Below the pieces are notes generated by a model. The model was given only the letters and a program-made list of their open reading frames with translations, was not told where the DNA came from and made no database searches. This document shows, piece after piece, positions 21,741 to 34,921 of a stretch of 64,000 nucleotides of DNA. The position numbers and the translations under genes are program-made. Position 1 is the stretch's first letter; every line of letters begins with the position of its first letter. The stretch covers positions 18,427,979-18,491,978 of the forward strand of contig NC_064762.1 in the NCBI RefSeq assembly GCF_011397635.1. Direction: 5' to 3'. This stretch comes from Epinephelus fuscoguttatus (taxonomy: Eukaryota; Chordata; Actinopteri; Perciformes; Serranidae).

Positions 21741-22938
21741 GGTTGGGCCGGAGAACAAGTGACGGTTACAATGTCAAGATGAATTTCTGTGTCTGGTTAT
21801 CTCCCCTCCTCTAATACACATTGGAAAAGATGACTCACCAAGGATGGCTGACCTGAAAGGGCAAACAACAAATCTTTAGCTTCACACCACAGATGACTTG
21901 ATAAAACAAAAATATTAATAAACGGACACAGATTACATTTAAGACGCAAGCAGAAAACACTTGCAAGTTCAAACACACCCAGTCTCTCATCTAAACTGGC
22001 AAAAGCCTTTTCCGTCTTCTTTCAGCAGTCACCCAGCACTAGTCTAACAGGTTCTCAGAAGAATAGTCAAAGGTGTTGCTCCTCACCAAACTAGTTCTTT
22101 TAACTTGTGATCCGTCTGACGTCTTTATCCAGACATTCAGTATGACTTTTAATCTAACTGGCGCATCAGAATCAGCAGATACTGGAGTATCTTGGATCTC
22201 CAGTTTGAGCAATACTCCAAACATAAAAAACAACATTGCCCTTGTGAAAAAAGAACTCATACCTGATGTTTTTGTATTGTCTTTTTCTACCTTCAGCTGG
22301 GTATAAATGTATTTAATTGTGATCACAACAGGCTTTAAACAAGTTGAAATTTTGTGGATAAAATATCTAAAGGTATGAATACTGCTATTGACTCAAGTGC
22401 TCCTGGTCATTAGATTAAAAATAATTATTCTAGACTATTAAATTTATTATCATTAGTCAGTAGCTAATAAATAAATAAATAAAATAAATAAATAAATAAG
22501 TAAAATAAAAATAAAAAATACTATTTTATAGTAGGGATTATTCAGATGATCTACAACAGCTCAGTCTCATGGTTAAAATATCATCAAAGTAAATGGCAAG
22601 GGGTTATACAGACATGTTGTACCGTTTAGACTTTATATATGGTACAAATAATAAGCAATGTAAAATCTATGCAAATTAATTTTAAAGATATGCTGTTTTT
22701 TTCCTCTTTTTTGCAATTAAATACATAAATAAATAAAAATAAATGTTATTTTCGTATCTATCCATCTGTCTACCCCACTTGAGTATCTCTCACCAGAGGG
22801 GCTAAATCTCAGGCACATGTTAGGACAGACCCCAACACACACAGGTTCATCATTTCTTACAATATTGGCAGCTTACTGGTGTAAGGTTTTCTCTTTTTCA
22901 TACAGGATTACAAAGGAAATCAAAGGAGAGCGTCTTAC
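21741..22938. other. Presumed 5' intron region of the second stx11-like gene
   Basis: This lies between the coding exon and the donor at 22938. On the minus strand a 14-nt segment (21842-21855) is flanked by CCCTTTCAG and GTGAGTC, so a small non-coding exon is possible. The acceptor used for the coding exon is not clear by eye. The rest is AT-rich. Confidence 0.35.
22463..22516. repeat. (AAAT)n-type simple repeat
   Basis: Interrupted AAAT/AAATA units. A smaller block lies at about 22723-22745. Confidence 0.8.
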
Positions 22939-23060
22939 CTGTTGTGCTCTGATGAACACAGGGATCAAACTTTGTCCGTTAACGTAAGATGGCCGTGGTG
23001 CCACAGCACCATCCTACAGTTGTGAAGTCGACCGCTCCGTACTGTGAGCAGGAACAAAGG
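22939..23060 (-). other. Probable non-coding first exon of the second stx11-like gene
   Basis: The minus strand reads CACAACAG|GTAAGACG, a strong donor at 22938. The exon carries no long frame, and the sequence upstream on the minus strand (23000-23230) has raised CpG content and an AAGATGGCCG YY1-like block at about 22987 on the plus strand. Position and orientation suit the promoter-side exon of the gene at 20844-21740. The 5' limit is nominal. Confidence 0.45.
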
Positions 23061-23239
23061 GCCCTACATGCGTAATGCAGCTATCTTTGGAGCCTAAACT
23101 GGTATTCAACTGTGGTTTAGAGCCACACCATGCGACTGTACTGATGTGACTTGAGGAATGAAGCCCGGTCGGTTTGGCCTCTGCAGTGACGCTGCGCCTC
23201 AGGAGCGTCGATTGGACAGGGTGAGGTGTGAGCAGCTGG

Positions 23240-25840
23240 TGTGGATGAACCGACTGAGTGCCAATTCAAGCGCACAGGCCTCTTTTTCCTAGGGCAGAAC
23301 TGTTAGAAAATGAAAGGGGGAGTCCAGAACAGGTGATTTTTTGACTCTGGCGACACCTGTCAGTCACTATATTTGTCTGTTGAGCTGCAGCCGCCGTGGA
23401 AACGTTTTATTTGTGAGTTTTGATGGCAGTGATACCTGACGGTGCTGGGGCCAGTGGAGCCAGTTGCCGTTGAGATTTACCAGTCACGCCCAAATGACTT
23501 CTGAAAGTCCTCTCTTGTGTTATGTGTGTGAATATGTGTGTGAGAGAGACAGTCTCACTTGTACTGTTGTTAAGGTAAATTTGATATTAAGTGACGTTTG
23601 CTCAGATATTGGCATTAATTATTATTTTCCATCATTTAAAAATGTGGTTTTGTGGAGAGTATGGAGTAAGTATTTGATGCCCTTTAAGAGGTTTTTCAAC
23701 AAGGTGTATAACCACCAGATGGCAAAAAATCTGGGACCACTATCGGATGGAACAAATTACATACTCATTAAGATTACAGAAATCCCTCTTTACTAAATGA
23801 TAGAGTCCTGTCATGGTTTTATTAATACAGTGAGGTTTATCATGCAGTAGGGCTCTGCCAGACTTTTACGTTTACATCCCCCTATGCACATATCACACAT
23901 ATACTTTATCTGTGTGATTATAATGTGGAGTGGACAATTATTACTATTATTTTTCATTCCTTTTTTTAAAACGTATTTTTATATTTTTGTATTAAGTTCT
24001 GCTTTTTCTAACCAATGGGTAAAGATGTCAGAGTGGATGTCTATGCTGTCTTCTTCAAGTTTGGGTAATTTCTGAATACATTGTGTATGAATGTTATATA
24101 CATCTTGGAAAAGGGGAAACATATACACTGTATTGTTGTTGGTGAAAACTAAATAAAAAATTAAGTTCTAAGACAGGGGCCCCTTTTGAAATTAAATAGG
24201 CTACTTGGATTGCAGCAGAAAAATGCAGCCTATAGTAGAACTGCAGGCTATCTGCCATAAAATCAATAGGCTGTATAAGAGTATACAGTAAGGAATAACA
24301 TATTTTGTTCTCTTTTCATATGAAGCGTTTCAAACGTGACAACATAAACATTCTAGATAAGTCCTTTTGTATTTCCAGTGAGGATGTTTTGCAGTGCATG
24401 TGAATGACATCATCTGAGAGGAAGTAAACATGGCCCTAAGCTGTTGCCTAATTCCTTTAAAATGGTGGCAATTCATTCCTTCTTGTGAATGTCTAACACA
24501 TTTGTTTTACATTATGATGTAATGTTCATTTGTTTGGACACAGTGGGAGTAGTTGTCTCGTCACACCAAAGTAGAAAAAGGACTTTGCTTTGCTTAGTTT
24601 GTCAGCTGGTTCTACTGTAATACATGACTGCCCACCTGTGGCACTCCTTTAACAATGGCATGAGACTACTTCTTAAACTTCCACGATGGTGCAGTGCCAG
24701 CCAAATGTTTGTAAATGTAAAGTTGGTGTGCATACCTCTCCTGCTTTAATATGAAATCTTATATATCGATATATGTGCAGACTCTCTGTCTAAGAAAATG
24801 CAATTATCCAGGCCTTGGCCAAGGTTTTCATTGAGGCTGTGGGGCCAGTGGCTCTCCAGCTTGTTTGTAGGTGCAGTTTATTGAATTATGTCTTTTTATA
24901 TTAACTTGATTAGCATGATGTAGAGTTGGGTATTTCTTGTCTTTTATATATATATATATATATATAGTATTTATTATATCATATTTATGTATACAGACTA
25001 TTGTAACTCTGTGTCCTTATTTAAGTCATTATCATTGCATCAATTATTCTCTAAAAAAAAGGAAATCGACCAAAACCTTGAATCTGTGTACTCCATATAA
25101 CATGCTATGAAATGATGTATGATTTCTGTTAGTGCTCTGATCCCCTGGCATTATCTGTTTATGTATGTTTTCCTGCTGTTTGATAATACAAAGTAAAAAA
25201 AAGAGAACTAAATAAAATAATACATAAATAAATGCCTTGTTTGTTTTGTCTATTTTGTGTTTAACACATAGGTCTATTTGCATAACTGTAAACCCTGAGC
25301 AAAGACAAAGCTTAGGATTTACTCTATTGCAAAACAGCTGCATGAAACTATCATCTAAAAACTTTCTCAAAATTAAATCCAGAGACACTTTGGTTCAGCT
25401 TTTTCCTTTTTCTTTTTAAATTACTATTTTAAATATTTGTTGAACCTCTATAATGTTCCCCACCCCAATAGGCCATCATCTTTTTTCACTGAGAACCTAC
25501 CTGGATGTACAGGTAATAGTTTGTGAACTAATGTGACCTTAATCTAAAAAGATATCTGCATATGTATGTATATGCTTATCGTCGTCAGACCGCCAGCTGA
25601 GAGACTGATGTGACCTGATTTGTCCTCTTCTATGTGCCAATATTGCACGTGAACGCGCGTGCTCGTAACCTCAAGCATGTCTGTTCCTCTGAGCATGCTG
25701 CTTTCAGATGTATCTCGGAAATTTGAAGGAACTATAGCAATGTCCCGCCTAATTAATAATAAAAGAACGCGTGCCAAAAAGGTTAGATACGCATTACATT
25801 GTGTAAATTATATTAGATTTATCGTGTTGATAAAATGCTT
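23240..25840. other. Intergenic between stx11-like copy 2 and mthfd1l
   Basis: The two genes diverge from here. The stretch is AT-rich, with a (TA)n run at about 24949-24966 and a CACGTG E-box near 25649. A 110-codon plus-strand frame at 23464-23796 has no family resemblance. I see no gene. Confidence 0.5.
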
Positions 25841-26116
25841 CTGAGCGATAGGGCGTGACGTCCGAATTGCCTTGCCTTTAACGTTATACGACTTAAAGCG
25901 TCATAATGGGATGTTAATGTATATCGGCCGCAGAGTGCTCAAATTTCCGAGTGTCCCTGAAGACAGCGTACCTCCATCAGCACCCTGTCGCTAGCTATCT
26001 CAACTTTCTTTTTGTTCCTCCGGGAGTTTGAGTCCTTCGCTAAACGCCGCAAGACCAACAAGGAGAAGAAAAAACGTAAACGCCACGATAAAAAAAAAAC
26101 ACTTAAAGAAACAGCC
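25841..26116 (+). promoter_or_regulatory. mthfd1l promoter and 5' leader region
   Basis: CpG frequency rises from about 25850. GCGTGACGTCCG at about 25853-25864 holds a CRE-like TGACGTC. There is no TATA box at a convincing position. The frame of exon 1 is open upstream of 26117 back to about 26012 but contains no ATG, so this is read as 5' untranslated leader. Confidence 0.4.
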
Positions 26117-26275
26117 ATGAAGTTGTCAATGATTCGCAGTGCCTGTGGCAGCCTTCGGATACATCCAGCCCGACCAGGAAGCAGAGTCAGCGGCTTTCCG
26201 AGGAGATGCCTACCGGTTGGTCCTGCCCACGGTCGGATCTTCATCAGGGCGGCAAGCGCTACTAGCAGCGGCGGT
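26117..26275 (+). other. Mitochondrial targeting presequence of mthfd1l
   Basis: The first 53 residues contain many Arg, Ser and Ala and no acidic residue (start [20 protein letters not shown]). This is typical of a cleaved matrix presequence and matches the mitochondrial placement of MTHFD1L. The cleavage point was not assigned. Confidence 0.75.
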
Positions 26276-29200
26276 ACCAAGCAGAAGTTAGCCGATAACT
26301 TTGGGCAACTGTCCCAAAAGGAAGATGGGTTAGAGAGCGACAGTGTTTTGAGGTAAACAGGAAATAAAAACGGTAAAACATATGTGACCACACGTTATTG
26401 AATTAATGTTTTCCTTGTGTTATTTTTAACCAAATATAAGATAAAAGTCGAGCTTGCTGCAGTGATAAACAATGGTCAGTATCTTCCGACTCGCCGTAGC
26501 TTTTGTAGTTGGATAGTGGCAGTTTCGCACGTGTAGTCGGAGAGGGTCATCATAGTCATCAGAGGGTCTCCAGCCAGCTGATGTAACTCTGCTCTGTTGT
26601 TGCCAAACACACTATGCTAAAATGTGCCTAGGGAATTAAGCCAAACACATATGGGTGAATGTGCTGTACTGAAGAGTTATGTGACACAAACTGAGACACC
26701 TAGATGTGGATTTAGCAGTGTTAAAGACCCTGCAGAATATATAGGTCAGTGTGTTAACTGTAGATATTAACATATGGGCCCCTCCCACACCTTATCACGT
26801 GCGCAGTTAGGTGCTCACTTACAATTATTATTAATTTAATTTTTAAACAGATATTTCCGTGATACTTTTTGATTTTACTGGAGTGTTATTCCTTTAACTG
26901 CAGCAAAGATGGCTAAATTACCCTCTTTATGATGTATTAAGTGGGATTACATAGGGGTTTCACAGGGGGTATTACTATGTCATTTGAAGAGGGCAAGTGA
27001 GAGAGTTTGAGGCATAATTTACAGCCACAAACACAGCATAGCCCTAAATGGATGATTGGGCATTGTTTACCAGTTTGTTTTCTCTCACAGGGATGTGATT
27101 CAGAGCACCGAGGAGGCCATGTTGGCTCTGCAGAGAGGGAATCCATCAGTCCAGCCTTTGCTAGCCATTATACAGGTATTGTAAGCAAAAACAGAAGAAT
27201 GAGAACATGTGTGTAAATACAAGTTACTCTTTTGTGAAAGGTTGCCTTGAAGTATTTTAAAAACCTAGAGTAAAAAAAAAGTAGTATGATGCCAATTTAC
27301 CTCAGCAGAGTTGTGTTGTGCTAGTAGTGACCTGATTACATCAGGTTTATGATTTCACTGAAGCCATTGAAGATGCCTGTGTTATCAGGTCTGTGGGTTA
27401 TTTTTCTCAGTGTGCTGTTTTTATCTCAAAGGCAGGTAAAGATGACAGCTTGTTGGAGGTCAATAAGAAAATGGCAGAAATGGTAAATTTCTCTCTTGCT
27501 CTTATCCATGTTGTCTTTTCCACAAATCTACTCAACGTTTCAACCCTCTCCTTGTCTGTATGTCAACAGATCGGCATAAATGTCATCCAGATTTGTCTGT
27601 CAAAGGAGTGCAGTGAAGACGAAGTAAGTGAAGCTGACTCACAAATATGGCTGGTTTACCTCAGCGGCAAATAACAAGGAAATCTCTTCCGCCCCGTAAT
27701 TATTTAGCAAGTTGGTGCATGATTTACCCTTCCTGTGGCTTTTGTCTGTGCAGCATATGATCATAGTGGTTGTGTGGAGTGTAATTACAACATAAGGTTT
27801 GATGTTGTTAAAACCTAACTTGACTTTCAGTCATCATCTCTCAACTGTTACATGACTAATCCCTGATTTCCTAATACATTTAGTCACTTTTTAGGGTTCT
27901 GTTTAATTTCATTTTTCACCACATGGTATTTCCCAACATTGTGTAACTGGGACTAGAAAAACAGTCTCTCAGCTGTGGCTCTCTTTGCCCAGACTGAAGT
28001 AGCCTCTTGAGTCGTATAGAAAGGATGAAACCCTGGGAACAGCTCAGGTATTTCCTCTGACAGTTGATGATTTGTATTACAGCTCCTGGCCTCAAGGACT
28101 CAACTAATGTACTGATCCACTGCTCTACTTTCACACATCTTGCCTCTGTTTTATCAAAATCTCCACCACCAATCTGCCACAACTGTTTTCTCCCACCTTT
28201 CCTTTCTCCCTCAGAAATTATTATATTTTATGTGCTGTCAAGAGCACTGACCTGTAAAATTTGATGGTGCACTTGCTGTCTCACTCTTTCCCTTGTTGTT
28301 AATCAGCACGTTCCCTTTAAAGATCAAGATACTTAATCTTTTAGTTGTGAAGGCCGGAGTTTTCTGTAGACCATAGCATTCAGACAGTACTCGTACCGGC
28401 ATGTGTGACATTAACATTTGAATGTGTTACATTTCCACAACGATTGCAACTGTGCTCGCAAATACTGTGAACTTTTTCCACCAAAAAACTAATTTCTGTT
28501 TGTGTGTGTTTTGTCTTCGTGTGAATGCATGTAGATTGTAGAGGAGGTGTTGAAACTGAATGAAGACCCCAGGGTGCACGGAGTTTACCTCCACCTCCCC
28601 CCTGCTTCCCTCACCAATAGAGTGCTGAGCACACTCAAACCAGAGAAGGACGTAGACGGGTAAAAACCTGCAAAAGCCAACTCCAATCACTGCATTTAAA
28701 AACTGCTGAATTTTCGAATCTCAGTGACATAACAGTGAAGAGCGTATCTCTTCCAAATGTCACATTCTGTTTAAATATCTTTTAACTGTGTTGATTTAAG
28801 ATATGTTGTCTTCCCTAAATCATTTGTATTCTCTTAAAACTGGCATGGCCCGTTGTTTCATGTATCGACAGTAGACATTTTTATGCAGCAGTCTGCCAAG
28901 TATCAGCTGTCTTAACAGAAATAAACCCATTCACTCATGTGGTACATCAAATGAGAAAAGGCTGCACAGTATTAAGATCGTCTAAATGCAGAGTGTGTGA
29001 CTTCAGCAGACAAGTAAATTTGGAAGGCACCCTTCATAATCAACACAAATTGACAAAAAGTCTAAGATCAGCCAGGACAAATCATGTAAAGCAAAGTCAT
29101 GAAAAATAGTTGAGGTTGTTCTGTTGTGTTTTTTGACCTGCAATCCTAGAAGTGACAAGCCTCCAGGGAGGAGAATTATTAATTTATTTTGATATATGGA

Positions 29201-32200
29201 AAATGGATTCTCTTGTATTTATGTCCATTTTTGTCTTGATGTAGGATATCCGATTTGAATGTGGGCCGTCTGGTACGAGGAGACCTGAGCAAAGGCTTTG
29301 TGCCCCCCATTGCGAGCGCTGTCCTGTATCTGCTGGAGAAACACGGTATACACTTTGACATCTGTAGCTTTAACAGTGCTTACATTTACCTCTAAAGGGA
29401 CACTATTCAGAGACGTAACAGCATCCAAAATGCAGGTGAAGCTGATAAAATGAAAGCGCGAGTCTGATCATGGAAAGCAACAGTAGCAGCAAGCTCCGAC
29501 AATCAGAGCCTGTTTAGACCTGGCATTAACATGCGTTTTGGTGATTTAAACACAAGTGGACAGCCAAGACACATTGCTGTTCATTCCTGTGCCTGTCATG
29601 TGTCTCCAGCTGACCACTTGTGTTCACATTTTGTTACTGGCACACGCACAGTTATTATGTCCACAAGTTTGCCAGCTGCTGTGTAGCGTCCTTGCTAGTC
29701 ATGTTAGTGGTTGTGTCAGTACAACTATAGATATCGCTGTCAGCAGAATTCCATAGGACAAAATAATAGCTGTGCACGCAACGCTTTGTCCAACTCGTTA
29801 GTAATTTTATTAGATGCAGCTGTGTTTATCCAAAGTGCACTGTATCAATTGTGTTTTGGGTAGTGTGTAGTTAGTACATGTAAGAATTAGTGGCGAATGT
29901 ACTAATTTTCACATTTATACTTCTCATATGTATATAACCTTGAAAAAATGTCAAATTTGGGAATTGAACAGAAAAGGGCAAGCAAAATATTCTCCTAAGA
30001 TCAGTTTGAACACACAAAGTTCTTGAAACTGCAAATGTATACTCACTGTTTGTGCACGTACAAGATTTTGGCACTGGGACACACATGAGAAAATGCTGAC
30101 ACTCAACTTAGTGCTGAGTTGGGACCAATTTTGAGATACATCATGAGGTTCAGAGGGCAGGGGTCAAAGTTCAGATGTACATAGGGTCACAGTTATTCTG
30201 AGTGTCCCTGATAGAGTTAGTTCAGATTCACTAACATGTGACACAGTTTTTCAACATGCAATGACTCGAAAGTGAATCATTTCTATCCAGTTGCACTATT
30301 ATACAATGTGGTAAATTTCCAAATCTAAAGTTTATGGGCATTAGATTTAAAAATTTCCCACATATCAGCTTATCTGTAATTATGACCACAATGTTGCACA
30401 AAGTTATTAAACACCTGCTTTGTGAATGGTGTGCAAAGTTATTGGCATCCATGTCTTATTAGTAGGCATTTTGATATGTATTATGAACACTCGACTACAT
30501 GGGCTTGACTGTAATTGACATGTAGATTATGCTGGGAGTTTGGTTGTTCATGGAATAAATAAGGAAGGTTATGTTGTGCATTAATACATTTCTGCAGATA
30601 CTCCTTTGGAGGGGAAATCTGTGCTGCTGGTCGGAGGAGAAGAACCTCTTGTGGTGTCCCTGCAGTGCCTGATTGAAAGGAATGGAATGGTAGCTCTCAA
30701 GAGTCATTGGAGCTCCAAGAGCCTACAGAGACAGGTGTGTTTGTATGTGTGTGAATATTTTCTGCCTTTTCTTTCTCACCACTTTCTTACCCAAGTTTAC
30801 TGTAGACTTGAAAGGTGACCTGTAAAAAGTTTGTAGTTTGGTCCATGTTCCTGTTTTTGCTCAGCTTGGCATTCTTTTTTGGTGTCTACTTTTATCATTT
30901 GTTTGGAAAGACAGTGCTAAAGCCTTAATGCTTTTCACATTATCCTCTTCTTATGTTCTGTATCCTTAAACATCTGTTGTTGTTATTCGTTGCACCAGCT
31001 CCAAGATATGTAGTTTTACTGGCTGACCACATGGAGTCAGTCTCTGCTTCTTCAAATGCAAGTCATAAAATATCACGATCAGATGAACAGAGCCTGTTTG
31101 AACAGTTGTGCTGCACATATTTCCACTGGCCAGTCACATTTCCCAGAAGGAACTTAGTCATTAAGGTTGTTTATGCCTGTCACGCACTCTTTTTGCTTCT
31201 TCTTTTTAACTTCCCTCTCTGTTAAATTCTTCATATCTAATTTCTTCTCCTTTCCTTATTTCCTAGATGATGCAAGCTGATGCTGTGGTCCTGTTAGGAG
31301 CAGGGAATACAGATGTCCCACCCACCTGGGTTAGACCAGGGGCTGCTGTCATCTGCTGTGAGCCCACCCTGGAGACAGGTATTGTTGAGTATGTCGTCTT
31401 AGTCAGCACAATCACCCTGCATGAGTTTGATCTACAGTTGAAAATAAATTCACTTAGCCTCTTGGCATCACACCCCTGGGTGTTGCACGCTGCTTGGATT
31501 ATAAACCTCATCACTGCACATAAATCCTGTTTGCTGTTGACCTTTCAGAACACATTCAAAAGGATTATAGCTGACCAAAGCACTTGAGAATGCATCTGAG
31601 CTTCCATAGACATACTAGTGTAGTCTATATTCTGGAAGCTTAAGAGGTGTGATGCATAACAGAACAGCGTTGGTGTCTAGTGTAGCACATAACATACACC
31701 TTGGGCAGCATTTTCCAAAAGATAACAATGCCAAAACATGGCAATAATGATAATTTACTGTCCCTGTTATGTGGCAGTTGATCTCTTTCTCTGCTCGAAG
31801 GGCAAGGAGCTCCCTCACCTCATTGTGTCATCAATTTGCAAATATTTTTGGTTGCTGTTCCTCTCTGAGTTAGCTGCTAACTGCAGCTAGTTACTTTAAA
31901 AATCTCTGGTGGCGGACTGCAAACATAACACATTGTCAATATATCACACTCATCCTGCCCTGCCAGTTGTCTCTTTTACACAGACAACAATTTGGCGCTG
32001 TTACTACCTCCGTAGCTGGCTTTAAGGCAACACTAGGCTGTCCTCCATTCCACGATTGTACCTTTTATACAAGAAAACAAGGCAGAATAACGGCGCAACA
32101 TTCCAGCCTTGAAAAGGCAGTGTAAAAGGGGCTACAGATAAACAAAACTTTTCCTATTTTTTGTACAAAGTGTTTTAATCTTCAGATTCAGAATGCAGAC

Positions 32201-34864
32201 AAAATAACACTTCCTCCAACATCAGTTTTTTAAACCTTTCATGCTACACTCCTCCTAATGTACTTGAGTGGTCATTAATCAAAGCACAGAAGTCACTGAG
32301 GGTTTCTGATTGGTTATGAATTGAAATACAAGATTGTGTGCCATTACAGTTTCACTCACATGGAGGTGCTATCACACAAGGAAATTTTAAAACAACACAC
32401 ACAAACTGAAGCCAACCACAGGTTTGTCATAGTTTTACCCAAGATCATTTTCTAATCTTCATTTCTGGTCTTCCTTATGCTTTCCCATCAGCTCTACCTT
32501 AAAATTAGATTTCTCACACATCCATTTTGTCCTTATCAAGGATTCATCATTATCACCCAGGAACAAGGATGCCTTCCTCTCAGGCTTAGTGTCGTTCACA
32601 ATGAGCTTTCTTGTATTTCAGTTTCAAAACAACCCAGACTTTGTTCTTAATCTCTTGGTGGATATGAGATGCATCTATTCATGCTAGCGGAGAGGATGAT
32701 AACAGGAATTCCCCTCAAACACCTTATTGTGCAAAGACTCTCTGAAGTTCCTTCAGGATGATCTGTCTTCCTCTCTGTTAATATTTTCTGTCTGATCATC
32801 TCTGCCTCATAGTCTCTCATGATTACAATGAACACACATAGGTCATGCAAATAAGATATGTACTGGGAATGAAAATAAACCAATTTTAGTTATGCATTTT
32901 AAATAAACATTTGGCAATGAATGTTTTTACTCAACAAGTACATTTATGATGCTGTTTTTTGTTTTAGATGAAGATGCTACTGAGATGTCCTCAAAGCCTG
33001 GGTTAGGATACCTCACAGCAGCTTACAGAACACAGGTGCGCCTCTTTGTTTCTGTCTCCATTCTCGCCCCGTTCGCTTACTATATTCTGTCTTTTCTTGT
33101 TCTTAAGCTTTCTACCTTCCTACCTCCCTCTCTGTGTCTACTAGAATGTGGTGCGCAGTTGCAGTCGGTGGCTCAAGGAGCAGCAGTACCGCCCATGGCA
33201 TCTGCGCAGCCTCAAACTGCAGCCCATGACCCCTGTACCAAGGTATACACTACTATCTGTAAGGGGCTTTAAGAAGTTCATCCACATCCACGTGGTCTTA
33301 CAATCCTTTTCACACATCATACTGTTCACTTACTTGTACCTTAGAGACTTTGTCCATGTATTTGACGCTTTAAAATTAAATCGACCTGAATGGTTGATCA
33401 TGCTTTCTGTGGTTGTCAGTGACATAGAGATCTCCAGAGCTCAGACTCCAAAGCCAGTGGACCAGCTGGCTGAGGAGATTGGTTTGCTGCCAGAGGAGCT
33501 TGAAGCCTACGGCAGGAGCAAAGCTAAAGTCCGGCTCTCCTTATTGGACCGCCTCCACAAACAGCCTGATGGGAAATATGTACTGGTTGCTGGGTGTGTA
33601 TGACCTACTCATCAACTGAATCCTTTTTCTTAATTATCATGTTCCTTCAGTGCCACCTAGTGCTTGATTTTGTGATGTAAACACGAAGTAAGTTCTATTT
33701 GTGCTCAGCAAGAGATCACTCTCTCTCTCCTTTGTTTATGGTATTATCTTAAGGGGATACTTCACCCCCCAAATGACCATTTGTATATCACTTACTCACC
33801 TCGTGTTACATTGAATTTGTAAAGGAAATTTGATTTCCTTGATGTCTCCACAGTAAACACTAAGTAAGAGTAATTCATATACAGATGGTCATTTGGGGAT
33901 AAAGTATTCCTTTAAAGGCACGTATTGATTATTTGACAGCAGACTAAATGTGATTGTGACATGAATGCACAGAGATTCAGTCACATCATGCACACCAAAA
34001 AACAAAAAAGGAAATTTAAAAAAAGAAGTTTTCTCTATGTCTAGTATAACTCCCACCCCACTGGGCGAAGGTAAAAGCACGGTCATCATCGGCCTTGTCC
34101 AGGCCCTGTCTGCCCACCTGAAGCTCAACTCCTTCGCCTGTCTGCGACAACCTTCTCAGGGACCCACCTTTGGGGTTAAAGGTCAGCAATGAATGCTTAC
34201 ATCCTTGTGGTAAATGTATATGGCATTTCTGTCTGATAAGTATGCTTTCACCTGTATGTGCTCTTTAGCTTTCTCTTGACCACATGTTAATATGATACAG
34301 TAGTGTTTGATTTTGTGGACTGTCATTCCAAAATAATAAGTTGTGTATATATATTTTTTAAGAATGTTATCACATTTAATAACAACTTCAGTCACATTTT
34401 CATGTTGCAGGAGATGTCCAGCTGTTTGAAATGGTGGATGTTATTTTGTAATGAAACTCTTCATTTTGTTTCTCTTCTGATTGAAAACACTGACTGGGGT
34501 TTGGACAAGGCCACAGACAGGCGTCCAAACCAGCAGTTAGGAATGTCTCAAGTAACTGTTTGATAAGCTGTCTTTGTCAGCGTGTGGCTAGCGTTTCATA
34601 CCCTGCTACATTTCGTGCAGGGGTGGAGTAGTTCACTCAGAGTCCACCACTCAGCATTCCTCCTTTGTGTGTCCCTGTCCTGTTTGTCTGCCTCTGACTG
34701 TGCTGCCTCTTCTCTGTGCCTAGGGGGAGCTGCAGGAGGGGGATATGCTCAGGTCATCCCTATGGAGGAGGTAAGACACACTGACACTCTCAGTGCTCCC
34801 TAGCAGGACTAACGCAGGCTTCAAAGACCTAAGACACACAAAGACTTACACTAGTTAAGACAGA

Positions 34865-34921
<57 letters not shown>

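Noticed and set aside
21741-21758. Upstream ATG of the second stx11-like gene
   Set aside because: The ATG at 21740 aligns with the STX11 start; the six extra codons have no counterpart. It remains possible.
20772-21762. Plus-strand frames opposite the second stx11-like gene
   Set aside because: Shadows of the minus-strand coding exon; no start context or domain.
26012-26116. Longer mthfd1l N-terminus
   Set aside because: The frame is open but has no ATG before 26117, and the added Lys/Arg-rich stretch is not expected in the family.
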